This document shows positions 35,601 to 47,330 of a stretch of DNA of 64,000 nt, piece after piece (the stretch's first letter is position 1; the number at the start of each line of letters is the position of its first letter). The notes under the pieces were generated by a model, which ran no database searches, was not told where the DNA came from, and saw only the letters and a list, made by a program, of their open reading frames with translations. A program made the position numbers and the translations under genes. This DNA comes from Rehmannia glutinosa (taxonomy: Eukaryota; Streptophyta; Magnoliopsida; Lamiales; Orobanchaceae): the NCBI GenBank assembly GCA_016081115.2, contig JABTTQ020000674.1, forward strand, positions 124,029-188,028, in the 5' to 3' direction.

Positions 35601-37560
35601 CACTAACCCGTTTCATCGCCATTTCCCTTAATTCCTTCTTCCGAGTGAGTGGGAAGTGGTGGCAAGCAACAATCGTGGCAATATGTTGCACCACTCCCAT
35701 TGGGTCCAACTCACTATGTTTTGGAGGACTCTCCTGGTCCCTCCATCATTCTTTGCTCATGAAGAATTCTAGATTCGTGTATTGCTTCGCCGCATTTGCA
35801 ACTCTTCTCGTAGGGCAAAGAAGCAGGTCCCGATCCTCATCACTATCCGATAAGACATCAAGGAGATGATGTGTGTGTTCGTGGTGCCGGTGATAGGGTA
35901 GATCTTTGGCCTTCTCACGTGCCTCGCCTTTCCTCTCGCCGTCTCTCCTTCTCCTTGTCCTTGAAGATCTGCAAGATATCGCGGAGTTTTCTTCATCCAA
36001 TGCTTGGACCACAAAGTGGTCACTCCAAGAAAGTTCATCGTTCCTCTTCTTCTTCGATAAACTCAAGGCCGTTGGAACTGTTCCTGGATCGACTCAATTT
36101 CAACTTCCTCCACTCTCGCAGACGATTTTGGATGTCCGGATAAAGTGGGGATAGGATCATCACATCATCATCTCTTTCGAAACTTCTTCTTGTTGTCCCT
36201 CATTCTCGGGGATAGAAGGTAGCAAGCTTTGGTGCTCTATTCTCGGGTTGCGTCATTGGTGGGAGGGGATACGATTCGTCACAACAAAGAGTTAGATTTC
36301 TCATCTACTTCTTGTGTCTCATTTGCTCAACTACGATGGGTCTTGCTTGCCTCTCGCTGACGCTTTAGCAAACTTTGGCTGTTTCATCAATAATATCTAG
36401 AGACTCTACTTCTCCAAAGTAGTCTCCCAGATTCATTTCATTTGAGTGGCCGACTCACCGGTTTTTCAAGTTCGGATTGCTTGATGATTCTTCTTCGTCT
36501 CTTAGTTCGCACTCGAGGCAGGGATTTCTGGTTCGGAGAGAGTGTCTTCGAGTCCTGGGCGGCGGGGATCTTGGTGTTTTCTTCGAGGAGCAGCCGTCTT
36601 GGCTTATCAGTTCTCCTCTTTTTGACGACCGGAGAAGGTATTTGAGATTCTTTCTCGCTCTTCTGCTGGGCGGGAGACACGGCTGCGGGGCGGGCGACTA
36701 CGGCTGCAGGGCAAGCAGCAGATTTGTTTTTCTTAGCTGCAGGGGCGTGATTCTCTTAGCATTTTGTAGAGGGCTTTTCTTCTTTGGTGGAGAGGAAACA
36801 ACAGATCTTCTTGGTCGGTGATTCCCCTCACTTGTATCCTCTCTTGGCGTGAGCTCTCTTTCAGGCGCCGCAGAGGTTTGATCTCGAACATCCTCTTGTT
36901 TACATGGAACGCCTTTCCATGTCGAAGAGGGACTCATTTCACCTCCATCACCCGGCCAATCACAGGCCATATCCGGGATCCTCCAAATGCACCATTCTCC
37001 TTGAAGGATTTGTTCCTACATTCTCGGCGTAGTCTGCGTAGACAAACCAGCCCATTTTACTTGCTTTTCTTCAATGATCGCGGCCATTACGATCGGTTTT
37101 GCTTTAGACAGGTTGGTCAAAGTTGCCAAATTTGATGTCTATGCATTTGGCAACTATGTCCAACAGTTTGTAGTAGTCCTCCTTCAAAGATAGTCGGTCT
37201 TGGCTACTTCTTCCAAGCGGAATGCCAAGTCTACGCGCCTTCATTGATTTCTCGTGCTCCTTCCGCCGGTAGTGAGCGGCAACGCTGCAGATCTGGCAGA
37301 GATGATGAACTCCTTCCCGTGAACAGAGGATTTGATCCCCTCATCGTGAATCTCAGCGTTCACGTAGAAGCGTGTGACCTCTTCCACATAGGCCATCGAG
37401 AATTCCACCGTTAGAAATGGTTTCACTGGGCGTTTCGAGCTTTTCAGCGATTTTCTTTATGAGGCGTCATCGGACCCCTGTTTGACCATTCCTCGAAATC
37501 CACAAGAGACCCGGTGTGGATTTGCTTCCCTAGCTTGACGAAATCATAAGTTGATGCCAT
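32690..37560 (-). pseudogene. SIRE third region, envelope-like ORF remnant
   Basis: Between pol and the polypurine tract lies about 4.9 kb of formerly coding, GC-richer sequence. The start ATG is the complement of 37558-37560, opening MASTYDFVKLGKQIHTGSLV. After a shift, VEEVTRFYVNAEIH and SSVHGKEFIIS resemble the 'FY.N...V.G....S' core of the Pfam putative plant transposon protein domain (PF20167). Further along come basic/acidic stretches (KRRTDKPRRLLLEE, RTKRRRRIIKQSE near 36450-36640) and a probable coiled coil (ICEIERMERHQASMDMRL near 34350). An acidic segment with TPEEEEVEEEAMVEEE near 33260 follows. No complete frame remains. SIRE elements carry an envelope-like ORF here; I see no clear signal peptide or membrane segment. 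Function unknown. Confidence 0.6.
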
Positions 37561-38124
37561 TTTTCAATATTTCACGAAAAGAAACTTAGAAGTTGATTTG
37601 AATATTGATAGGGTTTTGAGAGAGTTTTGCCTTTGCTTCTGAGATAGAAATGAACCATTTTGGTAATATGTGAGAGAAAACAGACGAAAATGGTTTAAGT
37701 ATGGTTTCTGAAAGGACGTGCGGGTGGTTTTTGAAATGTGATCGAAATCAACGGCTTAGATTTTGCACGCCGATTAGCATTTAATGTCTCGAATTTAATG
37801 CGGCAAGCATTTATATCCAATCATAAGCTTGGTATGCGAGCTTTTTGCTGTACACATCATCATTATCCGACGTCATTCTTAAAAACATTCCCGCTTAGTA
37901 AAAAACGATTGCGTTTTTGTCACTTTGCTCATAAATGACTAGAAATTTTATCCCTTAATCGATTTAACTCTTCTGGTCAGTTCTCTCAGTGACTCAAACC
38001 GCAGCCTAATTCGATATAGTTGTCTTTCCGAGGCATGGTGATTCATTTAGTTGATTTTGAGAATTCAAATCCTTTTTCTCTTTTTGTATTTCATTTCTTT
38101 TCTTTGAGTCTTCCGAGTGTAAGC
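37561..38124 (-). other. Spacer between SIRE pol and the third ORF
   Basis: No domain visible. AT-rich inter-ORF leader of element 1. Confidence 0.5.
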
Positions 38125-41100
38125 TCACTCAATTAACCCTAACTCATGCTTGAGTTCTTCAAATCTTGATTCACATAATGGTTTTGTGAATATGTCATAG
38201 CAATGTTTATCGGTTGAAATATATTCCAAGATGATGTCCTTCTTTTCAACATGATCTCTTATGAAGTGATATCCGACATCGATATGCTTTGTTCTTGAGT
38301 GCAACACAGGATCTTGAGTGATTGCAATTGCACTTGTGTTATCACACATGATTGGAATTTCCTTTTCTTCAACTTCATAGTCTCTCACTTGACTCATCCA
38401 TAGGATTTGGGCACAACAATTTGCCCGCAGACTATGTATTCTGCTTCATGTAGAGGTGACTATTGAATTTTGCTTTTTGCTAAACCAGAAATTAGCCTAT
38501 TTCCAAGCATTTGACATGTGCCTAAAGTGCTCTTCATGTCAACTCGCATCCAAAGATAGTCGAGTCCGAATAGCCAATTAGCTTGAATCCACCTTCCTTT
38601 GGATACCATAAGCCAACTTCTTCGCTTCCTTTCAAATATCTCAAAATCCTCTTAGCTGGTCATATGGCTCTCTTTTGGAGCGATTGAAATCTCGCACATA
38701 CACCTACATGAAGGTGATGTCCGCCCGCTTGCTATGAGATAAAGCAATGATCCAATAAGTGCTCAGATCTTGTTTGATCTACGTGCTTGCCATCCGCATC
38801 CTTGTCCATTTTGACTTATGTATTCATTGGTATTTTCACGAAGACTTCTCCTCCATACTAAATATCTTCATTAAATCTCTCGGTGTATTTTGTTTGACTT
38901 ATGAAGGTTCCATCCTTCATTGTTTTACTTGGAGTCCAAGGAAGAATGTCAGTCTCCCATCATGCTCATTTCAAATTTGCTTTGCATGAGGTTTGAAAAT
39001 TTTTCACATAGCTCTTTGTTTGTGGATCCAAAAATGATGTCATCCACATATATTTGAACAAGCAAAGATGCTCTTTCTTCTTGTCTTGAATTTAAAAAAG
39101 TGTTCTATCTACTTTTCCTTTTTGTGAATCCATTCTCGTTAGGAATTGTGACAAAGTATCATACCATGCTCTGGTGCCTGTTTCAATCCATACAGAGCTT
39201 TGAGTTTGTATACCTTATCTCCAAGAGTCTTCTCGCTCAAATCCTGGAGGTTGTTCAACATACACTTCTTCTTCCAATAAACCATTTAGGAATGCACTTT
39301 TTACATCCATGTGATATACAATAAAATTCTTGTGAGTCGATAGGCAAGAAACATCCTTATAGCTTCCAATCTTGCTACGGAGCAAATGTTTCATCAAAAT
39401 CTATTCCTTCTTCTTGGCAACATCCTTTGGCTACTAGTCTTGCTTTGTTTCTTACCACAGGACCCTCCTCGTTCATCTTGTTTCGAACACCCATTTAGTA
39501 CCAATAACATTTTGATGGGTGGGTCTTTGAACTAACTCCCATACTTTATTTCTTTCAAACCGATTCAACTCTTCTTGCATAGCTTGAATCCAATGTGTGT
39601 CATCCAATGCTTGTGACACATCTTTGGGCTCTATTTGTGAGATAAAGCATGTGAACATAGCTTGTTGAGTTACGGATCTTGTTTTGACACCTTCTCTTAT
39701 ATCTCCAATGACAAGTTCTCGTGGATGGTCTCTCGGCCATCTTACATCGAGGTTGGAGTAAGTTAGCTGGATTGATCGTCTTGCACTTTGTGTTGCTTTG
39801 ATCAGCTCTCTCGTCATCACTTAGCCGCAGATTTTCCAATTGTTTTTGAGACTCACTATCTCATCTTCATCCGAGTTTATAATTCCAGCTTCACTTCAAA
39901 GATAGGAATCTTCTCGCATGGTTGGTTGATTCATTTTATCACCGATTCTTCAATGTCTTCTCCATTTACATTTGGTTCATCGAACACCACGTGAATGGAT
40001 TCCTAACCATAGTCCTCTTGTTGAGTACTCTGTAGGCTTTGCTTTCAATTTGAGTATCCCAAGAAGATACCTTCATCGCCTTTAGCATCGAAAGCCTTTA
40101 GATTATATTTGCCATTGTTATGGATGAAGCATTTACATCAAAATATTTTAAAATATGCAACATTTGGTTTTTCCCCGTCCAAATCTCATAGGGAGTCTTT
40201 GTCATTTGTCTGTTTATCATGCATCTATTTTGAGTGTAGCATCTTTGTGTTTATTGTTTCACCCAAAATCTTTTTGGTAACCCCGTCAGCCTAACATGGT
40301 CCTTGTCGCTTCTTTGAGAGTTCTATTCATTCTTTCAAAGAACTCCATTCTCCGTGGAGTCCTTGCCGCAGATAATTCATGACCAATGCAATTTTCAATA
40401 CAATATTGAGTTATTATACCATTGACAAACTCGGTTCCTCCGTCTCGATCTTATTTTGATAATGGTTTGGCTCTTCTCATTTTGAATCCTCTTCATCAGT
40501 TTGTGGTAGTTTTAGAGAGTTTCTTTCTTCTTACACATGAATATTGTCCATGTATATCTTGAGTAGTCATCTACTACCACCAAGGTATATTTCTTCCCAC
40601 TTATGCTAGCTGGTTCAACTGGACCAAATAGATCCATATGTAGCAGTGCATTATCCTTGTTGAAGATGGGCATGTCTTTTCTTTGAATGATGATTTGATC
40701 TGTTTTCCCTTCCGCATGCGTCACATATACTCTCCTTCTTGTATAATCGATCCGGAAGACCTTCCACAAGATTACTTCGGCAAGCTTGTTAAGTGTTTTG
40801 AAATTCAGTGACTCGGTTTTTGTGCCACTGCCCAACTTGATTCATTTGTGCTCTTTTGCTAATAGACAGGTGATGGGTGTAGCGGTTGACCAATCTACTA
40901 CATACATGTTCTTTGTCTCCGCATCCTTGCAACGCAACTTCATTTGATTCAATATCCTTGATTTGGCATATACCCTTGTCACGAGTTGGTCGATGCTTAG
41001 CAAGTTGAAGTTGAGTCCTTCAACATATGCAACATCGTGATTTCTAATCCGTTCTTCTTGATGGATCCAGCGCCTCTTATTTCTCCCGAGCTTCATTTCC

Positions 41101-41318
41101 TCCAAATATGAATTTTGCTCCTTTAACTTCCTTGAATTTTGACAGATTTTTCTTGTTTCTGTCATATGTCCGGAATAGCCACTATCCATGTACCAGGTTC
41201 CTTGGCACTCGGTTGTTCCTTGAACCTCGCAATCAAGGAAATTAAGTTTTAGGTACCCATACTTGTCCGGGTCCCGAGGGGTTAGTATTGTAAGATGATC
41301 CAACCATCCTATAGCCAA
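38125..41318 (-). pseudogene. SIRE element 1 pol (PR-IN-RT-RH)
   Basis: In minus-strand order. Protease/pre-integrase near 41318-40842 contains CQGTWYMDSGYSGHM; the active-site motif is normally DSGCSGHM-like, so the C has become Y. Integrase start near 40835-40512 contains ALLHMDLFGPVEPASISG and YTLVVVDDYSRYTW, giving two acidic positions of the DDE core. Reverse transcriptase near 39820-39215 contains HWIQAMQEELNRFERNKVWE, THQNVIGTKWVFE and VYHMDVKSAFLNGLLEEEVY. RNase H at 38397-38125 contains EIPIMCDNTSAIAITQDP and HSRTKHIDVGYHFIRDHVE, ending KHELGLIE and stop. Many frame breaks occur between 38400 and 40500. Confidence 0.9.
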
Positions 41319-43568
41319 ATGATCGGCTCTAAGGGGTTGCCATCTATCGTGCCATAATCATAATTAATTTTGGCAAATTGCTTGGGGATTCTAGGTTCAT
41401 ACAAATTGTCTCTTTTGTCTCAGTATGCTGTATATGTGTTTTAGCAATTGCCTTCTTTGGGTAATTGTGGTGTCTCTCGAGTGTAGTCTTTGAGGTGCAT
41501 ATGTGTCTTTGATGAAAGCTCTTATACTTTTGGAATGGCCTTTCTTTGAGTTCTAGGCCTTTGCCATTTGGGCTTATATTCCATAAGTCTATGCCGATAG
41601 TTCACATCGTTCCAATCACTTGGCTTGGATATTTTCTACCATTCCCATCATATGTGTTTCTTTTATAGAACTTTTGGGGTTTTTGGTAGCTCTGTTTCTT
41701 CTTTCTGAGTAATTCATGTTTGGAGTTTCTTTGAGGAACTTGGTCAATTTCTTCTCGCTTGTCCTCTCAACGCACCCAATCGGTCGTTTTCCTTTTCCTT
41801 TATAACCAAGGCCAGTTTGCTTGTAATTGTGCTTTGGAGTGAATGTGTGTGCACCATTTGGAGTTTTGGATTTTGAGACACTTCATTGCTTGAAGATCCT
41901 TTTTCCAAAATTACTTTTGGAGTTTGACATAGCACAGAGGAATTAAATCCTAAGCCCTGTCTCGTCTCCACATTCTCTTTGACTCATAATAAGATCATCC
42001 AATGATTTAGATGCCTTAGAGAATGAGGCAATCACATTTTTGAGGTCATTCTCCCTCTTTTCTATGGCGTTATTTCGCTTATTAGCTTGGCATTTTCGCC
42101 TTTAAACTTTTATTCTCATCGCCTATTTGACTTAGAGTACTTACTCCTTAGTCATTTTGTGAGTTTCGCTCTTGAGTAGTTGTTTTCCTCATTTAGTAGT
42201 GTGTGTGAGGATTTAATGTGTTCAAAATCTTACTTCATTTTGCCTAATGAATCATAAAGATCGAGTGGGTGATGAAGTGTGTGTGTCATGATCACTATCA
42301 CTAGAACCGAGTTTGATGAGTTAGAGTGTACCTCATCTTCTTGGTCGAGTTGATCTTGTTCCTTGGCCATCAAAAGATCGGCCTTCTTCTTCGAGTCACT
42401 TGAGTAGTCGCCTTCGCTTTGCTCTCGAATCGGGCTTGTCTCTCTTGACTTGGTTTTGTCTCAAATATCTCTGCAGCCAACATTGCCTTTTTCTTTTCTT
42501 GTCTTCTTTCTCTCAAGACATTTTTTCTTCTTCATTCATGTATTTGTTGACTACAGGATACGGACAATTAATGGCATAGTGACCTGGTTTGCTCTGTTCA
42601 AAGATAGATATTCAACTTTTTGATCAGCTCTTTCCATTCTTGGATTGTCCCTTTGATATTCACTTTTTGATGATCTGTTTCTCTTGGTTGGCCTATCTTC
42701 CTTGACTTGGAGGAGCCGAGTGTCTTCTCGGAAGAATCGCCCTTCTCTCTTGTAGTTCTTGTTGAAGAACTTGTTGAACCTTTTAACCATCGGGGCTATT
42801 TCTTTCGGGTCAATGACTTTGACCTCAACTCTCTTTCCATCCTTAACAAGAGCAAGTTTGTTTTGGGTACATTTTGTGTCTTCCTCGATCTTTTTTCTCG
42901 GCTCAAATTCGTAGGCTTTGAGATCTGAGAATAGTTCATGGTTGGAGGTCTTCGATAGGTCCATGGAATGTCTCAGTGCAATGACCTTCATTTCCCATTC
43001 AACTGGGAGACTTTTTAGGATCTTCATACACATTTCCTTCTATGTATATTCCTTTCCAAGTGCGAGATAGCTCGTTGGTGATTTCGTGAACCGAGCATCC
43101 AGTTGATCCAGGTTTTCTCCTGCGATCATTTTGAAATTCTCAAATTTTTGTACAGCCATCGATAATTTATTTTCCTTGATTTGCTCGAGCCTTCACAAAT
43201 CAATGTTAGCTTGTCCTGCATTTCTTTAGCCGTTTTGCATGATTTGACTTTATTGAACATGGCTTTGTCCAAGGTTTTGTAAAGGATGTCCTTGGCTACA
43301 TTGTCCAGGTTGTATCTTTTTCTGTCATCATTTGTCCATTCAATTCTTGGTTTTTCAACCATAGCCGATCTAGGGGCAACATCCTCTTCACCTTCAAATT
43401 TGTAGCTTTTCTTACAAATTGTGTTCACTTTTAAGATTTGCGGTGGCCCATCCTCTATCACTATCCACATCTCATCATGTAATCGATAGATGAGCCTCGC
43501 ATACGAATTTTTCAATCATCAAATTCTTCAATTGTGAACATAGGGATGCGTGTCAAATTTGCTTCCAT
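41319..43568 (-). pseudogene. SIRE element 1 gag
   Basis: Starts at the complement of 43566-43568 with MEANLTRIPMFTIEEFDD, matching the start of element 2's gag. Main pieces are ARLIYRLHDEMWIVIEDGPP, LDNVAKDILYKTLDKAMFNK, and MCMKILKSLPVEWEMKVIAL followed by LRHSMDLSKTSNHELFSDL (43033 down). A basic region and a zinc-knuckle remnant KPGHYAINC near 42560-42590 follow, then an Asn/Ser/Lys-rich tail with ILEKGSSSNEVSQ. This is the nucleocapsid precursor, broken by several frameshifts. Confidence 0.88.
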
Positions 43569-43680
43569 GATAATAACTTTTAATGATAAAAGGAGTTTTG
43601 AAAGCTTAAATCTTGAAATAGACTTTGAAAAGTTTGGAGATCTAGTTCAAGAAACCATGCGGAAGGCTCAATGAACCAAC

Positions 43681-43692
43681 CGCCCGATACCA
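43681..43692 (-). other. Primer binding site of SIRE element 1
   Basis: Minus-strand TGGTATCGGGCG lies 2 bp from the 5' LTR. It matches tRNA-iMet TGGTATCAGAGC at 9 of 12 positions; element 2 keeps a better match. Confidence 0.75.
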
Positions 43693-43694
43693 CT

Positions 43695-45278
43695 TGTAGG
43701 TCCCAAGGGGTGTGAGTGTAAGGTTTAGAAGGGGGGTTGAATAAACCTTACCAACTTTTCAGTTTTGGTCCTTTTTTAAAATTCGAGTTGACACTATACG
43801 GATGTGTCCTTGGTGATGACCAATTTAGTTAGTCAAGAGAGTTAGTCACTCAACGCATTTGATCGAGCCGTTGATAGAATAACTCAGCTGTTAAGACTGA
43901 ATTAGCTCAACTGTGGTTTGTTTTCAGCGGAAGACTTAACACCCTTAAGTTTGGTTTAGTTATGATTTAATACTTGGTTTTAGTACTTAGAGATTATCAG
44001 TTGGATAGCAAATATGTCAGCAGAATTAAACAAATAAGATGCAGGAATTAAAGTGCTGAAATGTAAATGACATGATAAGTTTTTATAGAGGTTCGAAGAT
44101 GGGGTAATTCTTCTACTCCTCTCTTCTCCAACTCCTGGAGGAATCCACTAAGTATTGATCAAGATATTGAGTGGTAATCCCGGATACAAGTCTTGATCAC
44201 ACGGTGACTTGATCCTTTGGGACTCGATCGAGATGCCTTGGTCCCTTAGTGGCTTCTCGTCCGACTCGGCCTTTCTTCACGGGACAGATTGCGCTTTACT
44301 ACTACAGCTCACTTGCTCAAGCTCTTAGGATTTGATCATGAAGCCCTCCAAAACTCGAGACGGTTCGACCTTGAACCTTCCTACAATCCTTCGTGGAATG
44401 TAGACCCCTTTTCTTCTAAAGTTTCCTCTTCAATCGATTGAAGCTATCTTTCCTTCACAGGTGAGTGTTGGATTGATTTTCTTCGTAGTGTAGGCTTGAG
44501 GATTAAACTTGAATGATTTTGAGAATATTTTGATTACGATTGATTTTAGCTTGAATGTTTTGGTTCAGGTAATCAACAAAATCTTTTCTTTTTTTTTATT
44601 AAAAATCCTCGAGTCATCCTCGGCCTTTTATAGTGATCTTTCAAAAATTTGTCCGTTGAAGAGATAGGCTTGTTTTTGAAAGTCACTTGTGGTCGTTGGC
44701 TTGTCTTGTTGCGATCCTTGGAATTGCCACTCGTATGAATTATTCTTGACTTTTCGAGCGCCGACACGTGTAGTGCTTCTCATTGGTTTATTCCCCTTGC
44801 ACGCTTCGCGGATCGAGCACTCCGAGAAAGGTAGCATGGAGATATTACTTGTTTAAGTAATTCTCTTGATTTTCAGGCAACGGATCTCTTTCGATTATCT
44901 CGACTTGACCGCATTTCCTTGCTTTCCCGGATGACTTAGAGTCGCCTTCCAATCGTTAAATGACTCTTTGTCACTTCAACTAGAGACTTGACTATCTTGA
45001 GTTGACTTGACCGATGCTTTACTCACCGCATCTCATCTTTTGCACCTTGATCGAGTTCCCGTCTTCTCTTCTTTTGCCAAACTCAAGTCATTTGTCTCGC
45101 AATGAGTCTTCCTACTAGTCTCCAGTTGTCTTCTTGCATGTTTGGGCATAGCCGACTTAACTCGGCTTGACCAAATTTCTATTTATTACAATGCGATTTA
45201 CAACAAAATGGGGTGCCAACTTCCTATTCTAAGTTTTACATGGCATTCATCAAAATCTAAACAATAAATTTCCCAACA
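43695..45278 (-). repeat. 5' LTR of SIRE element 1
   Basis: 1584 bp, flanked outside by TACCG and inside by the primer site. Pairs with 31083-32668. Confidence 0.93.
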
Positions 45279-45283
45279 TACCG

Positions 45284-45841
45284 AATACATTTATTTATAA
45301 TTCTAAATTATCAGTAATTGATTTTCAAATTTCTAAATAAATTTTAGATTCAATAAATAATGTTTATTTGGATTTATTCAAATAATTTCAAAATTTATTC
45401 CGTAATCTTCACATATATTAAATAATTTTATAAATCTTATTTTCACATTTTTAGACTTTATTTAGTTATTTTTAGATTTATTTAATAATTTTTAGAATTT
45501 TATTTGTGTATTTTCCATATTATTTTTAAGTATTTATAATTTAAATGTTAATTTTAAATATTTAAAATAATTATCAGATATATTTTCATATATTTAGACT
45601 CAACTTGTTAAATTTGTAAATTTTTAAATTGGTTTTAAAATTTTCAGATTTATTTGTAAATTTTTATAAAATAATTTTTAGACTTAATTAGTTTATGTGA
45701 CCTGAGCAATTATTTTTGGCTCATAAACAATTAGTCTAAATTTGGGAAATTTGGTTGAACATTGAGGTTCATATGGCAATTAGCTCGAATTTCCTTTGTC
45801 CTCAATTCGCCAAAGTTTTCGAGAATTGCCCTAAATTGGAA
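45284..45841 (-). mobile_element. Right inverted arm of the DUF4283-carrying element, truncated
   Basis: Reverse complement of much of 28520-28870, continuing directly after the TACCG of SIRE element 1. It ends abruptly near 45841, where RNase H sequence of SIRE element 2 begins. The outermost ~70 bp present in the left arm are missing here. Confidence 0.65.
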
Positions 45842-47330
45842 ATGATACATGACATCAATGTGTTTTGTTCTTGAATGCAACACAGGATTATGAGTGATTG
45901 CAATAGCACTTGTGTTATCACACATAATTGGAATCTCTTTTTCTTTAATCTCATAATCTCTCAGCTGTTGTCTCATCCATAAGACTTAGGCACAACAATA
46001 GCACTTGTGTTATCACACATAATTGGAATCTCTTTTTCTTTAATCACATAATCTCTCGGTTGTTGTCTCATCCATAAGATTTAGCACAACTGCTTGCTTG
46101 CCACAACTATGTATCTGCTTGTTGTGGATATGGCTATTAAGTTTTGCTTCTTGCTAAACTAGGAAACCAATCTATTTCAAGCATTTGACATGTACCGTGA
46201 GGTACTTTTCTCTGTCAACTCGCATTCAAAGATAGTCGAGTCTGAATAACCAATAAGCTTGAATCCACCTTCTTTTGGATACCATAAGCCAACTTCCTGG
46301 CATCCCTTCAAATACCTTAGGATTCTCTTAGCTGCAGTCATGTGGCTCTCTTTTGGTGTAGATTGAAATCTTGCACATACACCTACTGCAAGGGTGATGT
46401 CTGTACTGCTGGCTGTTAAGTAGAACAATGATCCAATAAGTGCTCTATATCTGGTTTGATCTACAGCCTTGTCATCTGCATCCATGTCCATCTTGACTGA
46501 TGTGTTCATTGGTATTTTCACAGAAGACTTCTCTTCCATACCAAATTTCTTCCTTAAATCTCTGGTGTACTTTGTTTGACTTATGAACGTTCCATCCTTT
46601 AATTGCTTGACTTGAAGTCCTAGGAAAAAATTAAGCTCTCCCATCATGCTCATTTCAAATTTGCATTGCATGAGGTTTGAGAACTTATAACACAACTCTT
46701 TGTTTGTGGATCCAATAATAATGTCATCCACATATATTTGAACAAGCAGTATACTCTCTCCATCTTGAATCCTGAAGAGTGTTGTCCACTTTGCCTTTGG
46801 TGAATCCATTGTCAGTTAGAAATTGAGACAATGTATCATACCATGCTCTTGGTGCCTGTTTCAATCCATATAATGCTTTCTTGAGCTTGTACACCTTATC
46901 TCCAATAGTCTTCTGCTCAAAGCCTGGAGGTTGCTCAACATAGACTTCTTCCTCTAATAGTCCATTTAGAAATGCACTCTTCACATCCATTTGATATACA
47001 GTGAAGTTCTTATGTGCAGCATAGGCAAGAAACATCCTTATTGCTTCTAATATTGCAACAGGAGCGAATGTTTCATCAAAATATATTCCCTCTTTTTGGC
47101 AATACCCTTTGGCTACCAATCTTGCTTTGTTTCTTACCACAGATCCTTCCTCATTCATCTTGTTTCTGAAAACCCATTTTGTGCCAATAACATTTTGATG
47201 GGTTGGTCTCTGCACAAACTCCCATACTTTGTTTCTTTCAAACTGATTCAACTCTTCTTGCATGGCTTGAATTCAATGTGTGTCATCCAATGCTTGAGAC
47301 ACATATTTTGGCTCTATTTGGGAAATAAAA
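45842..47330 (-). pseudogene. SIRE element 2 reverse transcriptase and RNase H
   Basis: The RT is nearly open. From 47263 it reads MQEELNQFERNKVWEFVQRP, THQNVIGTKWVFRNKMNEEG, ARLVAKGYCQKEGIYFDETF and MDVKSAFLNGLLEEEVYVEQ, then ALYGLKQAPRAWYDTLSQFL. A single frameshift near 46780-46800 moves into SILLVQIYVDDIIIGSTN (intact YVDD) and MSMMGELNFFLGLQVKQ. The RNase H part has RYRALIGSLFYLTASSTDIT, LIGYSDS and MCDNTSAIAITHNPVLHSRT before truncation at KHIDVMYHF. A 95-bp tandem duplication lies at 45904-46092. A single shift in an otherwise intact RT suggests either a young element or a sequencing error. Confidence 0.92.
45904..46092 (-). repeat. 95-bp tandem duplication in RNase H
   Basis: 'atagcacttgtgttatcac...' occurs at 45904 and again at 45999 with a few mismatches. 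It duplicates about 31 codons around MCDNTSAIAI of the RNase H region. Confidence 0.85.

Larger units (their letters stand above)
31083..45278 (-). mobile_element. Complete SIRE-type Ty1/copia element 1, TACCG target duplications
   Basis: The 14,196-bp element has all structural parts on the minus strand: 5' LTR 43695-45278, PBS 43681-43692, gag, protease, integrase, reverse transcriptase and RNase H. A long third region, PPT 32669-32681 and 3' LTR 31083-32668 follow. Flanks are TACCG (31078-31082) and TACCG (45279-45283), a perfect 5-bp duplication. Large size, LTRs of about 1.6 kb, gag/pol of the 'MFTVEE..WKIRMQAHL' and 'YVDDII.GSTN' style, and an extra region after pol place it in the SIRE/Maximus lineage. 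Reading frames are interrupted many times; part of this may be sequence error (see findings). It is inserted in the DUF4283-carrying element. Confidence 0.92.

Noticed and set aside
35374..35869. Plus-strand frames of 85-123 codons
   Set aside because: They are antisense to the SIRE third region and have no domain. The minus strand carries the coding signature.
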